Counted from the stretch's first letter, positions 44,379 to 54,070 are shown. The stretch is DNA of 64,000 bases from Paenibacillus terricola (GCF_014779765.1 NZ_JACXZA010000006.1:1-64000), one strand, 5' to 3'. Numbers and translations are program-made. Notes: generated by a model not told the origin, from the letters alone.

Positions 44379-45056
44379 CTATCTCCCCGGGATCAACTTT
44401 TTGACCCAGTCGCCGAAGCCTTTCGGGTTGCGGCTCTGGATGAGGACGACGCCCTCGCCGCGGAAACGGCATACGAGTCCTTCGCCGCTCGTGAGGCTGC
44501 CCAGCCAACCTTTGGACGCTTTCTCGATCGTGTATTGCATATAGTCAGGCCATGCAACGAGATGCCCGTTGTCGACGACCACTTCTTCGCCTGGTCCAAG
44601 ATTAATGGCATGGATCGCACCATACGATGAGAGGAATACCGTTCCTCGGCCGCTAATTTCAACGATGAAGAAGCCCTCGCCCGACAGCAAGCCGCGGCTC
44701 AAGTTCTGCATCTGCGTCTTGACTTCAATGCCGCTTGATCCAGCAAGAAAACCGTCCTTCTGAACAAGCAGTTTATACGAGCCGTCGAGCTCGACTGCTT
44801 GAACATCGCCCAGCGATCCCGGCGCCAACAATACTTCGCCCGCTCCACGTGACGCAACCAGCTCCTGGAAGAAAAATTTCTCCCCGGCCAGCATCCTGCC
44901 GATACCGCGCATAATGCCGCCATCAACGGTGCCCGTCACTTCAACGGTTGGCGACATCGAAACCATCGCGCCCATCTCTCCCTTCACGCTCTCGCCGCGC
45001 TCCAGCTTCACCTTCAACATCGCGAAAGCGCCTTGGTACAGCACTTCATACTTCAT
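44379..45056 (-). CDS. TIGR00266/AIM24 family protein
   Basis: A 225-residue all-beta protein of the AIM24/TIGR00266 family. Repeated strands with MGAMVSMSPTVEVTG, AGEVLLAPGSLGDVQAVEL, GEGFFIVEISGRGTVFLSSYG and VVDNGHLVAWPDYMQYTIEKA are family hallmarks. Molecular function is unknown; members are soluble trimeric beta proteins. Start ATG. Transcribed alone, with a terminator made from a palindromic repeat. Confidence 0.88.
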   Translation of the reverse strand: MKYEVLYQGAFAMLKVKLERGESVKGEMGAMVSMSPTVEVTGTVDGGIMRGIGRMLAGEKFFFQELVASRGAGEVLLAPGSLGDVQAVELDGSYKLLVQKDGFLAGSSGIEVKTQMQNLSRGLLSGEGFFIVEISGRGTVFLSSYGAIHAINLGPGEEVVVDNGHLVAWPDYMQYTIEKASKGWLGSLTSGEGLVCRFRGEGVVLIQSRNPKGFGDWVKKLIPGR

Positions 45057-45154
45057 GGAAAATCCTCCAAATCATCTAGTATAGTATAGAACGATTTCAT
45101 GATGAATGAATCTAATAGGTCTTGTCTCATCTTTGACCTTAGCATATGTAATAC

Positions 45155-45191
45155 GAAAAAAGAAGCGATCGGTTTCCCGAACGCTGCTTCT
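45155..45191 (-). terminator. Second terminator downstream of exported helical gene
   Basis: Minus-strand AGAAGC.GCG..CGG / CCG..CGCTTCT stem followed by TTTTTT. It backs up the terminator at 45245-45291. Confidence 0.6.
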
Positions 45192-45244
45192 TCTTCAACC
45201 ATTACTTCTTAAATGCAACTGTAGCCTAGGCCGCCCACCTAACT

Positions 45245-45291
45245 AAAAAAGAGAAAAACCTCTACAGTCGGTTAAAACACCGCTGCAGAGG
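45245..45291 (-). terminator. Intrinsic terminator after exported helical gene
   Basis: Minus-strand CCTCTGCAG.CGGT / ACCG.ACTGTAGAGG stem followed by TTTTTCTC. Confidence 0.8.
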
Positions 45292-45321
45292 CATTCATCA
45301 TCCTTGCTATGCAGGCATCCC

Positions 45322-45900
45322 TTACGTGGCGCTGCCTTCCTTGCTTTTCGACTGCTGCTTCTCTTTGTCACCGCTATCGTTCTGACGCTGCTGGGCACCT
45401 CTGTCCGTATCATATTGCGCACGCTTCTCCATGATAAAAGCCCGCCATTTGTCCGGATTCTTCTCGCGCGCAGCCTTGAGTTCTTTATGAAGCTGTTCGA
45501 CCGACTTGCCTTCCGTCGCAATGCCGAAATACTTAGCTGCTTCTTTGAGGCGCTCCTCGAACTTCGCTTTATGCTCCGCCTTGAACGCTTCCCACTTCTG
45601 CGGGTTCGCCTTCTTCGCTGCTTGAATTTCTTCATACAGCTGCTTGCTGTCCTTGCCTTCGGTCTTGATGTCAAAATACCGTGCAACATACTGCAGTCTT
45701 TTCAACTGATGCTGCTCATCGTGATGACGAACATGGCCGTGACCGAACGGTCCTTCCGGCCCTTTGTTCTCTTGCCGCTGCTCTGTATTTGGTCCCGCGT
45801 CCGCTTCCGGTATCGCTTGTGCGCTAGCCCAGGAAGGTGAAGTCGATAGCAGCAGCATCGCCGCGATGCCGAGCGCTAAGCTCTTGGATCGAAATGTCAT
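45322..45900 (-). CDS. Exported helical repeat protein
   Basis: A roughly 192-residue secreted protein: signal peptide (SLALGIAAMLLLSTSPSWASA) and a His/Gly-rich stretch GHGHVRHHDEQH. Two copies of a 45-residue helical repeat follow (RYFDIKTEGKDSKQLYEEIQ and KYFGIATEGKSVEQLHKELK, each followed by a NPxKW segment). The tail is polar and charged. The ATG at 45900 is chosen because GGGAGG is 10 bases upstream; earlier ATGs are too close or lack a site. Function unknown; the repeat resembles small secreted helical modules of Bacilli. Confidence 0.65.
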   Translation of the reverse strand: MTFRSKSLALGIAAMLLLSTSPSWASAQAIPEADAGPNTEQRQENKGPEGPFGHGHVRHHDEQHQLKRLQYVARYFDIKTEGKDSKQLYEEIQAAKKANPQKWEAFKAEHKAKFEERLKEAAKYFGIATEGKSVEQLHKELKAAREKNPDKWRAFIMEKRAQYDTDRGAQQRQNDSGDKEKQQSKSKEGSAT

Positions 45901-46000
45901 GTTGAACATACCTCCCGTTGTAGAATCGGGAATAGTATGGTCATTATTTCCACGCCATATGCACAAATCAAAACTTTAACAAATGCAGCCGCACCCTCGG

Positions 46001-47056
46001 CTAATCCATCCGCTCCAGTTCATTCAGCTTATGAAGAACCGCTTCCCGCGAGAAATGCTCGCCGATAAATACCGCTACATCATTCACCTTGCCTTGCGGA
46101 TTAATCCGGATAAAATCCGTCTCCTTATACGCATATTGGAACAAGAAGCGGCTCGCCGTCTCGCTGTCCCGGAACGTAACGACGCCCTTCGCCCGATAAA
46201 CGTTATCTGGGAGCGCCCGCAGAAACGCCTCAAACGCATGACTATCAACCGGATTCGTTAGAAAATGAGTCAGCGACATCACATGGGCATGGGACTCATG
46301 CACATGGTGATGATCGTGATCATGATTACAATCTGGCCCGCATGCATGCGAATGCTCATGCGCGTGAGCGTGCGAGTGCGCTTGCTCCCCCGCCGAAGCT
46401 CCACTCTCGTGAGCGGTCGTTCCCAATGCGCCACCGTTCCCGTTCACGATTGCTTCCAGCCACTGCTCGTCTACTGCACATCGTACCGTTGCTGCGATAG
46501 GCGCATATCCATTCGTCTCACGCATCAGCTGTTCAGCCTGCAATCGCTCATCGACTTCAAGACGATCGACCTTATTCAGCAGCAGCTGCGAAGCGCAGCG
46601 AATCTGCTCCTTCATCAGCTTGAACGTCTGTCCTCCGCTGCGGCTGCGCGCAAGCAACTCCGGACCATCGACCACAGCGATGATCGACTTCAGCTCGATC
46701 GGCGCGTACAAGGCGGACTCCGTTACGCCGTCGATCATTTCGAACGGATTCGCCGCGCCTGTCGCTTCGATAATGACAACATCGGGCGCATGCTGATCGA
46801 CGAGCTGCTTCAGCTCCAGGCTTAGGTCGCCGCGAATCGAGCAGCAAATGCAGCCGCCCAGCAGTTCAGCCATCGGCACATTGGACTCTACCGCGAGGCC
46901 ATCCAGATTAACGTCGCCAAGCTCGTTCATGACGACAGCCGCCTTTAGCCCTTGCAGCTCATACGCTTCGAGCAGTCGGGACAGCAGCGTCGTTTTGCCG
47001 CTCCCAAGGAAACCCGTCAGAATATGAACGTCTATGGTCCTGTTTTCATTTTGCAT
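46001..47056 (-). CDS. CobW/COG0523 GTPase, putative metal chaperone
   Basis: A roughly 351-residue G3E GTPase. The P-loop is LTGFLGSGKTTLLSRLL, the family CxCC motif is GGCICCSIRGDL, and IIEATGAANP and LLNKVDRL complete the nucleotide site. A His-rich stretch (HSHAHAHEHSHACGPDC, then HDHDHHHVHESHAH) before the CobW C-terminal domain (about 265-350) suggests zinc binding. These proteins insert metal into client enzymes. Start set at the second of two adjacent ATGs, 8 bases after GGAGG (the first, 47059, is also possible). No Zur box was recognised. It lies downstream of the sfnG operon, past a terminator. Confidence 0.85.
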   Translation of the reverse strand: MQNENRTIDVHILTGFLGSGKTTLLSRLLEAYELQGLKAAVVMNELGDVNLDGLAVESNVPMAELLGGCICCSIRGDLSLELKQLVDQHAPDVVIIEATGAANPFEMIDGVTESALYAPIELKSIIAVVDGPELLARSRSGGQTFKLMKEQIRCASQLLLNKVDRLEVDERLQAEQLMRETNGYAPIAATVRCAVDEQWLEAIVNGNGGALGTTAHESGASAGEQAHSHAHAHEHSHACGPDCNHDHDHHHVHESHAHVMSLTHFLTNPVDSHAFEAFLRALPDNVYRAKGVVTFRDSETASRFLFQYAYKETDFIRINPQGKVNDVAVFIGEHFSREAVLHKLNELERMD

Positions 47057-47142
47057 CATAACAACCTCCTCATTCCGTTCGACCGATACCGCACAATCGT
47101 ACCAAAATCGAGCGTTTCGAGCCAGTCCCCAGCCTTTGCCGC

Positions 47143-47178
47143 ACAAAAAAACTGGGCTCCCCGAATGCGGAACCCAGC
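47143..47178 (-). terminator. Intrinsic terminator after sfnG
   Basis: Minus-strand CTGGG..CCG / CGG..CCCAG stem followed by seven T residues. Confidence 0.82.
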
Positions 47179-47185
47179 CTTACTC

Positions 47186-48265
47186 CTATAAAACAGTCGA
47201 TGCGCTTAGCAGCGCCGCTTCCTTCTCACGGACGAGCGGTATAACTTTCTCGCCGAATGCTCGAATATCTTCCTCGTAATGCAGGAATCCAGTCAGAATG
47301 AGATCGACCCCGATTGCTTTCAACGCGATGATTCGGTCTGCCACCTGCTCAGCCGTGCCAATCAGTCCCGTCTTAAATCCATCGTTATATTGGACAAGAT
47401 CCTCGAAATTCGAATTCGCCCACATGCCTTCCCGCTCCGGCGATGCTTTGCCTGCGAACTGCACTTGACTGCGGAACCCTTCGACAGCATCCGGGTCTGC
47501 GTAATGAATAATGTCGCGCAGCACCTGACGAGCCTCTTCCTCCGTATCGCGCACGATAACGAAAGCATTGACGCCGAACTTCAGCTCACGGCCATAAGCA
47601 GCAGCTTGCTTAGACACATCCTCAATCTGCTCGCGGAAGCCATCTATCGTATTGCCGTTCATGAAATACCAGTCCGACACTCTGGCAGCCATCTCCCGGG
47701 CAGCGGATGAATTGCCTCCTTGGAATACCGGCGGCACAACAATTGGCTTGGGCTTGTGCGGCGCTCCGTTCGTCCGATAGAAGTCGCCGCGGAAGTGGCT
47801 TTCCTCTTCCGTCCACAGCTCCTTCAGCACGCGAATAAACTCCTCGGATCGGCGATAGCGCTCGTTATGGTCCAGCCAAGGCTCGCCAAATCCATGGAAT
47901 TCGCCCTTGAACCAGCCGCTCACAATGTTGATGGCTGCACGCCCATGGCTAATCTGGTCGAGTGTCGTGAGCGCCTTCGCAATCGTACCGGGATGCCATA
48001 GCCCTGGCAGCACGGCAGCGATCAGCTTCAGCTTCTCCGTTACAGCGGCAAGCCCCGCAGCCAGCGTGATCGCTTCCAGCTGATTCTCTGCGCCATAGCT
48101 TGCGATGAAACGTGTTTGCAGCAGCGCGTATTCGAAGCCAGCCTCTTCCGCGAACTTGGCGTACCTTGTATTATCGTCGTACGACCAGCCCGTTCGCTGT
48201 GGGATTTTGGAGATAACAAGCCCTCCGCTTACATTCGGAACCCAATACGCAAATTTCAACGACAT
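47186..48265 (-). CDS. sfnG: Dimethylsulfone monooxygenase SfnG-like
   Basis: A 359-residue LLM-class flavin-dependent monooxygenase. The N-terminus KFAYWVPNVSGGLVISKIPQ and the segments GFEYALLQTRF, NIVSGWFKGEFHGFGEPW and DHNERYRRSEEFIRVLKELW are typical of SfnG, which converts dimethylsulfone to methanesulfinate using FMNH2. GGAG precedes the ATG. It is last in a three-gene operon after an SsuD and an HpaB-like gene; no flavin reductase is encoded nearby. Confidence 0.85.
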   Translation of the reverse strand: MSLKFAYWVPNVSGGLVISKIPQRTGWSYDDNTRYAKFAEEAGFEYALLQTRFIASYGAENQLEAITLAAGLAAVTEKLKLIAAVLPGLWHPGTIAKALTTLDQISHGRAAINIVSGWFKGEFHGFGEPWLDHNERYRRSEEFIRVLKELWTEEESHFRGDFYRTNGAPHKPKPIVVPPVFQGGNSSAAREMAARVSDWYFMNGNTIDGFREQIEDVSKQAAAYGRELKFGVNAFVIVRDTEEEARQVLRDIIHYADPDAVEGFRSQVQFAGKASPEREGMWANSNFEDLVQYNDGFKTGLIGTAEQVADRIIALKAIGVDLILTGFLHYEEDIRAFGEKVIPLVREKEAALLSASTVL

Positions 48266-48301
48266 CAGGATTCACTCCATTCTTATTTATATAGAAGCAC
48301 G

Positions 48302-49465
48302 CTACTGTGCAGAAACGGCTGGCGTCTCTTTCACGACATGTTCAGGAAGTTTGTTGTTAGCGATCATTTCTCCGAATGGGCTAATGAACGAGCGATCCGA
48401 CTCGCCGTACCGAGGGCCATACCCAAGCTTAGGGAATAGCAGCTCCGCTACGCGATAAGATTCTTCCAGATGCGGGTAGCCGGACAAAATAAACGTCTCG
48501 ATGCCAAGCCGCTCATATTCCCGAATACGTGCAGCTACTTGATCTGGATCGCCGACAAGCGCCGTTCCTGCGCCGCCCCTCACGAGACCTACGCCAGCCC
48601 ATAGGTTAGGACTGATCTCCAGCTTCGAGCGGTCGCCATTATGAAGCTCGGACATTCTGCGTTGTCCGACCGAGTCCATGCGCGCCATAATCTGCTGCGC
48701 GGAAGCGATCGTCGCTTCGTCCAAGTGCGCGATGAGGTCCTCTGCCGCTTGCCATGCCTCTGTCTCTGTCGGACGAACGATGACGTGCATCCGGATACCG
48801 AAGCGAAGCGTCCGTCCCGCTTTCGCTGCTGCTTCGCGCATTTGTTCGATTTTGCGCTCGACCTGCGCTGGCGGCTCGCCCCATGTCAGGTACACATCCA
48901 CATGATCAGCTGCCACTTGCATCGCCGCTTCGGAAGAACCGCCGAAGTAGAGCGGCGGATAAGGTTTCTGTATCGGCGGGTACAATACCTCACCACCGTT
49001 GACCTTCAGATGGTCGCCTTCGAAGTCGACCGATTCGCCAGCGAGCTCACGCCGCCAGATCGTAAGAAACTCGTCCGTTAACGCGTAACGATCATCGTGC
49101 GACAAGAAGAGCCCATCGCCTTCCAGCTCCACAGGATCTCCGCCAGCTACCACGTTAATAAGCAGCCTTCCTTTGGAGAATCGGTCAAGCGTCGCGCTCA
49201 TTCGCGCAGCTGTCGTTGGCTGCATTAAGCCCGGCCGCACCGCAACAAGAAACTTCAGCTTCTCTGTTACGGATACGAGCGTCGAAGCTGCAATCCACGC
49301 ATCTTCGCAAGATTTGCCCGTTGGGAGCAATACGCCGGCAAAACCCAGCTCATCGACTGCCTGCGCAATCTGCTTGCAATATTGAAAGGTTACCGCCCTT
49401 GCCCCTTCTGTAGTTCCAAGATGACGTCCATCTCCGTGTGTCGGTATAAACCAAAATAACTCCAT
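48302..49465 (-). CDS. ssuD: FMNH2-dependent alkanesulfonate monooxygenase
   Basis: A 387-residue Ssu[19 protein letters not shown] at the N-terminus, the [10 protein letters not shown] region, the [13 protein letters not shown] strand, [16 protein letters not shown] and the [19 protein letters not shown] end. It releases sulfite from alkanesulfonates with FMNH2 and oxygen. AAGGAGG is 7 bases before the ATG. Encoded 36 bp from each neighbour in the organosulfur operon. Confidence 0.92.
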   Translation of the reverse strand: MELFWFIPTHGDGRHLGTTEGARAVTFQYCKQIAQAVDELGFAGVLLPTGKSCEDAWIAASTLVSVTEKLKFLVAVRPGLMQPTTAARMSATLDRFSKGRLLINVVAGGDPVELEGDGLFLSHDDRYALTDEFLTIWRRELAGESVDFEGDHLKVNGGEVLYPPIQKPYPPLYFGGSSEAAMQVAADHVDVYLTWGEPPAQVERKIEQMREAAAKAGRTLRFGIRMHVIVRPTETEAWQAAEDLIAHLDEATIASAQQIMARMDSVGQRRMSELHNGDRSKLEISPNLWAGVGLVRGGAGTALVGDPDQVAARIREYERLGIETFILSGYPHLEESYRVAELLFPKLGYGPRYGESDRSFISPFGEMIANNKLPEHVVKETPAVSAQ

Positions 49466-49501
49466 TGCACTTCCTCCTTCTGTCGGCTGGTCGATTATTC
49501 A

Positions 49502-50956
49502 TTAATGCGTCTTCAAGCTGCTCTTGCTCTTCGCTCTTAACAGCTCCCAGATCGGATCGATAAGCGAAGCTTTATCGTATCGGTTATAATGGCTCGCCAA
49601 CCCTCGAATCGGGTCGCCGGCATAGAACCGTTCATACAGCTGATGCCTTGCCCCGAGCGGGCTGCCAATCAGATCCCAAGCGAGCTTGAACAGCGCAACC
49701 TTCTTCTCTGCACTGACATTCGCCCCTTCGAAGTACCGGTGCATGAGCTCGGAGATCGGTCCGTAGAAATCCTCGATGCCCGAAGGCGTCTGGACGAACC
49801 CGCCGGCACCCACCTGCTGCAAAATCTCAATCGCCCGCGGATAATATTTGGTGCCAAGGTTGCGCGCCGTCTCGATATATTGCAAGTTCGGAACAAGCAC
49901 GCCGGCAGCATCGCGCGAAGCGGTCGTCTCGGATGCGATAACAAGCGACTTGATAACGTCTATCTGTGCAATTAACTCGCCCAGCTTCTCCTGAATGTGA
50001 AGAAACCCGGTAACGCCAATAGATTCTGCTACTGCAAAAGCTACGCCCGTAATGAATTCCAGCTTCGCTACGAACCGGACGACGTTCTGATGAAACGCAA
50101 GTCCATTAGCGGTCTGATTCGCGCGCAGCGCAAGCACCTTCTCCGTATCCCCGTACAGGAGCACCCGCTCCCAAGGGATCAGCACATCATCGAAGAACAG
50201 CACGGCGTCCATTTCATCGTAATGACTGCTCAGCGGATGATTCTGCTCATGCTGATCGGCGAACGATTCCCGGCATACGATATGCAGCCCCTTGGAGTTG
50301 GCCGGCACGATCAGCACGTGGGCATGTTTCTGCTGCTGCGACTGGAACTGCAAGAAGGAGAAAATGACGAAATCATGCGTGTATGGCGCGCCAGTCGCAA
50401 TCATTTTGGCACCGCGAACAATGATGCCCTCCGATGTTTCCTTCACCACATGCAGGAACCGCTCTGCGATCCGCTTGTCATCGAGCCCATTGGACCGATC
50501 GATCTGAGGATCGATTATCGCCGTCGTCAGGAACAGATCCTTATCGCGAGCATGCTCGTAGTAGGCAGTAATCTTGTCTGTGAAGCTTGGATCTAGCAAG
50601 GACAACTCATCTCGTGCTGCATACCAGCCGGTGATGAGCGACCTCGCATAATCGGATAGCCTGCTCATCATGCCGTGTGTTGCGGTGGACCAAGTCGAGA
50701 ACGACTCATTGCGCCTTGCCAGCTCCTGCGCGGAATAGGGAACGAGAAACGAGCTATGTGCGTAACGTCCCGTCTCCGGAACGAGAAATCCGACCTTCTC
50801 CCGCTGAAGCGGATCGTCGAGCATATTGAACAGCGACTTGATCGTACCAAGCGTGCCGCGAAATGCTGAATGCTCCGAGATGTTATGAATCTGCTTGCCT
50901 TCCAACCAGACGCTTCTACCATCGTCTAGACTTGTTATGAGCTTCTCTCCTCGCAA
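49502..50956 (-). CDS. HpaB-family flavin-dependent monooxygenase
   Basis: A 484-residue member of the 4-hydroxyphenylacetate 3-hydroxylase large-subunit family: RSVWLEGKQI near the start, the acyl-CoA-dehydrogenase-like core with IVRGAKMIATGAPYTHDFV and LIPWERVLLYGD, and a helical C-terminus with the GPISELMHRYFEGANV segment. It uses FADH2 from a partner reductase. The usual substrate is a phenol, but its operon with ssuD and sfnG suggests a role in organosulfur breakdown. TTG start with AAGGAGG 9 bases upstream. First gene of the operon, divergent from a TetR gene. Confidence 0.8.
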   Translation of the reverse strand: MRGEKLITSLDDGRSVWLEGKQIHNISEHSAFRGTLGTIKSLFNMLDDPLQREKVGFLVPETGRYAHSSFLVPYSAQELARRNESFSTWSTATHGMMSRLSDYARSLITGWYAARDELSLLDPSFTDKITAYYEHARDKDLFLTTAIIDPQIDRSNGLDDKRIAERFLHVVKETSEGIIVRGAKMIATGAPYTHDFVIFSFLQFQSQQQKHAHVLIVPANSKGLHIVCRESFADQHEQNHPLSSHYDEMDAVLFFDDVLIPWERVLLYGDTEKVLALRANQTANGLAFHQNVVRFVAKLEFITGVAFAVAESIGVTGFLHIQEKLGELIAQIDVIKSLVIASETTASRDAAGVLVPNLQYIETARNLGTKYYPRAIEILQQVGAGGFVQTPSGIEDFYGPISELMHRYFEGANVSAEKKVALFKLAWDLIGSPLGARHQLYERFYAGDPIRGLASHYNRYDKASLIDPIWELLRAKSKSSLKTH

Positions 50957-51091
50957 GATGATCAGCCTCCTTTTTTATTTTATTAATCCGATTGATTATG
51001 TCGGCTTTATCCATTATGATAGCTAATAGCCAAAATATATCAATCAGCAGCGTCCTTGATTTCGACGGATATCAGACGGAATTCGTTCATA

Positions 51092-51196
51092 TGTCGGATT
51101 CAGGTTAGATAATCCACATGCCAATATCGATGTGACGCACTGCAGGTTACACCACTCGTGTCGGATAACCAACAACTGTCCTTACCATGTCGGATA
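51092..51196. repeat. Three TGTCGGAT repeats between tetR and HpaB operon
   Basis: Direct copies at 51092-51099, 51159-51166 and 51189-51196; the last abuts the tetR ribosome site. They are candidate regulator-binding elements for the divergent promoters. Confidence 0.45.
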
Positions 51197-51211
51197 TGAG
51201 GTGAACGTTAT

Positions 51212-51817
51212 ATGAGTGAGAAAAGAGGCTTGGATCGGAGAATTGCCCGAACACGCATTATGATTTTTGATGCAGTCATCGCCATCATGCAGAAGCAATC
51301 CTATGCAGAGATCAGCATTGTCGATATCGCGGATAAGGCGAATATTAACCGCTCCACCTTTTATGCGCATTTCGTGGATAAAGAAGATTTGCTTGAGCAG
51401 ATGATCGCACACAACGTGGAGCTGCTGACGCAATCGATGCAGAATTCGAAGTCGTACGCACCATCAGAGCCAGTTGCTGGCGAGCCTGATCCTATCTTCC
51501 TCGCGCTGTTCGAGCACGCATTCGAGTACAGTTTGTTCTATCGAGTAATGCTGCTGCGAACGGAGGAAGGCGGATTCCGTTCCAAACTTCAGGAGGCGGT
51601 TCGCGACAGCTTCTTCCAACGGTTAACGAGGCTTGGTCTAGAGCAAAAGCTGCATGTTCCGCTTGATCTTCTGCTGGACTATATAAGTCTTTCCTCTTGC
51701 GGCATCTTAGAACGTTGGCTCGACGGCCATCAGATATACTCGCCCCACCATATGGCGCTGCAGCTTACGCGTATCGCCTCGATGGGCATCTATCGATCAA
51801 TGGGTGTGAATGCTTGA
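51212..51817 (+). CDS. TetR family regulator (divergent from organosulfur operon)
   Basis: A 201-residue TetR/DhaS-like regulator. HTH region: FDAVIAIMQKQSYAEISIVD, then IADKANINRSTFYAHFVDKEDLL. The C-terminal domain resembles TetR_C of the YbiH/DhaS type. GAGGTG is 8 bases before the ATG. It is divergent from the HpaB-SsuD-SfnG operon and is the likely local regulator. TGTCGGAT repeats lie between the two starts. Confidence 0.82.
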   Translation: MSEKRGLDRRIARTRIMIFDAVIAIMQKQSYAEISIVDIADKANINRSTFYAHFVDKEDLLEQMIAHNVELLTQSMQNSKSYAPSEPVAGEPDPIFLALFEHAFEYSLFYRVMLLRTEEGGFRSKLQEAVRDSFFQRLTRLGLEQKLHVPLDLLLDYISLSSCGILERWLDGHQIYSPHHMALQLTRIASMGIYRSMGVNA

Positions 51818-51844
51818 ACGACTAAATGACCTATGAAAAACAAA

Positions 51845-51908
51845 AACACCTCTTATAGTGGGCATCAGCAAACACCTGCGTGTTTCCGAAGCCCCTATAA
51901 GGGGTGTT
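51845..51908. terminator. Stem-loop after tetR
   Basis: Long imperfect stem AACACC.CTTATAG / CTATAAG.GGTGTT with an inner AAACAC/GTGTTT hairpin. T-runs are better on the minus side than on the plus side. Confidence 0.55.
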
Positions 51909-52046
51909 GCTTATTGTTAGATCGTAAACTTATTGCGTACGCGACAAGAATCTATATGCGAAAGTAACAATGCTTTCTCCTTCAAATTGTGCAATAATAC
52001 GCTTGTAACAATTTTCCTATCAACTGATCGCAGGAGGGTTCTTATC

Positions 52047-53621
52047 ATGTCCGCACTAGCAACTTTCGTCCTTATTATTATGATTCTGCTGTTGCTGCCT
52101 CCGCTTGTCTTCTTCACTTACATGTACATGCTTTCCAAGCAGCCTAAGCACTCCATTATCCGCGCACATCCATTCCTCGGTTGGCTGCGCTACTTGCTGG
52201 AGAAGCTCGGACCTGAATTCCGGCAATACTGGTTCGATAATGATACAGATGGCCGGCCGTTCTCCCGAAGCGACTTTGTCGGTCTCGTCTTCGCCGCCAA
52301 ATATCGGACCGATCTGATCTCCTTCGGCGGCAAACGTGATTATGAGAAACCAGGCTATTATCTGTCGAACGCCATGTTCCCGAAGCTGACTGGCGAGCTT
52401 CGTGTCGATAACAGCAATACGGTTCCTGCGAAGAAATATGTGATTAAGAGCGAAGGCGTCTTCACCCGTAAGGAAAAATTAATCGACGACCATGTCCGTC
52501 AATGGCTGTTGCCCGATGAGGATGCTATCGTCGTTGGCGAGAACCGTGCGATACCATGGCAGCTTAAGGGGATGTTCGGCGCCTCTGCTACATCCTACGG
52601 CGCTGTCGGCGAGAACTACATTCAATCCACAGGCAGCGGCGCCCGCATGGCTGGCGGCTCATGGATCAATACAGGGGAAGGCGGCGTAGCCGATGTCCAT
52701 CTGGAATCGGGAGCTGACATCGTCGCACAGATCGGTCCAGGCATGTTCGGCTATCGCGACGATGAGGGCAACTTCTCCATTGAAGCGTTCAAGCAGAAGG
52801 CTTCGCTAAGTGCGATTAAAGCGTTCGAGCTGAAATTCCATCAAGGCGCCAAGATCCGCGGCGGGCATCTCGAAGGGTCGAAGGTGAATGAGAAAATCGC
52901 TGCCGCCCGCAGAGTACCAGTCGGCAGGACCGTCAACTCGCCGAACCGATTCGAGTTTCTGACTAATCCAGAGGAAGCGCTCCGCTTCATCAACAAGCTG
53001 CAAGAAGCCGGCGGCAAGCCCGTGGGCATCAAGATCGTTGTAGGCGATCCACAGCGGCTCGAGCCGCTATTTCACGCCATGCTGGAGCTGAACATTTTCC
53101 CAGACTTCATTACGGTAGACGGTTCGGAAGGCGGCTCTGGCGCTACATTCAAAGCGATGGCGGACAGCATGGGGCTTCCTCTCTATGCTGCGCTGATCAT
53201 CCTCGACGATACTGCCCGTCGTTTCGGCGTTCGCGACCGTTTCCGTATCTTCGCCTCCGGCAAGTTGATTACGCCTGATAAGGTAGCCATTGCGATGGCG
53301 CTTGGCGCGGACTGCGTCAACTCGGCTCGTGGTTTTATGATGGCGAATGGCTGTATCATGGCGCTGCAATGTCATACAGGCAAATGTCCGACAGGCATTA
53401 CGACGACAGACTCGAAATATCAAGAGGCGCTAGCTCCAGAAGAGAAGCAGTGGCGCGTCATGAACTACATCATCCAGCTGCGCGAAGGCTTATTCGCCCT
53501 CTCTGCCGCATGCGGACTCACAACCCCGCGCGAACTGCGGCGCGAACACGTCGTCTTCACTAGCGAGAGCGGACAGACGATACGTGTCGCAGAATTGTTC
53601 CCTTATCCCGAGAAGGCGTAA
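52047..53621 (+). CDS. FMN-binding glutamate synthase-like membrane protein
   Basis: A roughly 524-residue protein: one N-terminal membrane helix (FVLIIMILLLLPPLVFFTYM) followed by a glutamate-synthase central/FMN barrel. FGASATSYGAVGENYIQSTG, GVADVHLESGADIVAQIGPG, PVGIKIVVGDPQ, FITVDGSEGGSGATFKAMAD and the iron-sulfur cysteines in CHTGKCPTGITTTD match GltB-like archaeal-type domains. It lacks the amidotransferase domain, so its electron donor and ammonia source are unknown. The ATG with GGAGGG about 9 bases upstream is chosen; the open frame 38 codons upstream has no site. Monocistronic. Confidence 0.85.
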   Translation: MSALATFVLIIMILLLLPPLVFFTYMYMLSKQPKHSIIRAHPFLGWLRYLLEKLGPEFRQYWFDNDTDGRPFSRSDFVGLVFAAKYRTDLISFGGKRDYEKPGYYLSNAMFPKLTGELRVDNSNTVPAKKYVIKSEGVFTRKEKLIDDHVRQWLLPDEDAIVVGENRAIPWQLKGMFGASATSYGAVGENYIQSTGSGARMAGGSWINTGEGGVADVHLESGADIVAQIGPGMFGYRDDEGNFSIEAFKQKASLSAIKAFELKFHQGAKIRGGHLEGSKVNEKIAAARRVPVGRTVNSPNRFEFLTNPEEALRFINKLQEAGGKPVGIKIVVGDPQRLEPLFHAMLELNIFPDFITVDGSEGGSGATFKAMADSMGLPLYAALIILDDTARRFGVRDRFRIFASGKLITPDKVAIAMALGADCVNSARGFMMANGCIMALQCHTGKCPTGITTTDSKYQEALAPEEKQWRVMNYIIQLREGLFALSAACGLTTPRELRREHVVFTSESGQTIRVAELFPYPEKA

Positions 53622-53670
53622 TGACGCGGGGTCGCGGACAAGCGGCTGTAATCGATCATAAAAGCAACGG

Positions 53671-53700
53671 TTGAACGTCAACTTGTCCCCCCTATATAAT
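53671..53700 (+). promoter_or_regulatory. Sigma-A promoter of 99-aa hypothetical gene
   Basis: TTGAAC (53671-53676), 18-base spacer, perfect TATAAT (53695-53700). Confidence 0.7.
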
Positions 53701-53732
53701 GGCGATACGCCAGCTAAGGGGGATGAGTTCCT

Positions 53733-54032
53733 ATGATGGAACGATTAACGAATCTAGAGCAGCGCCTCACGATCCAGCATCATAAGGACTTATTTCTGCA
53801 TACGAAGCATACGATCAAAGCGATTGACGATCTGGCTGAGCAGCACCGTTTGCTGAGCGCCGCCCATGCAATCAATGGTTACAAGATTGTTGGCAGTGAA
53901 GAAGTTCTGTTCTACGACACGCTTGCACAAGCGAAGGAGCAGATCGTACTAACCCTGGAGAAGACACTCGATGATCTGGAACACAAAGGGGACAAATATT
54001 ACGATAAGAATTTCGTGGATGGTGTGGAATAA
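53733..54032 (+). CDS. Hypothetical helical protein (99 aa)
   Basis: A 99-residue soluble, mostly helical protein (ERLTNLEQRLTIQHHKDLFL, then LAQAKEQIVLTLEKTLDDLE), with a charged C-terminus KYYDKNFVDGVE. Two adjacent ATGs; AAGGGGG lies about 10 bases upstream. A good promoter and a strong terminator bracket it, so it is a real single-gene unit. No family recognised. Confidence 0.6.
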   Translation: MMERLTNLEQRLTIQHHKDLFLHTKHTIKAIDDLAEQHRLLSAAHAINGYKIVGSEEVLFYDTLAQAKEQIVLTLEKTLDDLEHKGDKYYDKNFVDGVE

Positions 54033-54043
54033 CATCAAGAAGC

Positions 54044-54070
54044 CGGCGCCGAGATGGCGCCATTTTTTTT
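54044..54070 (+). terminator. Intrinsic terminator after 99-aa gene
   Basis: GGCGCC-N5-GGCGCC stem followed by eight T residues. Confidence 0.9.
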
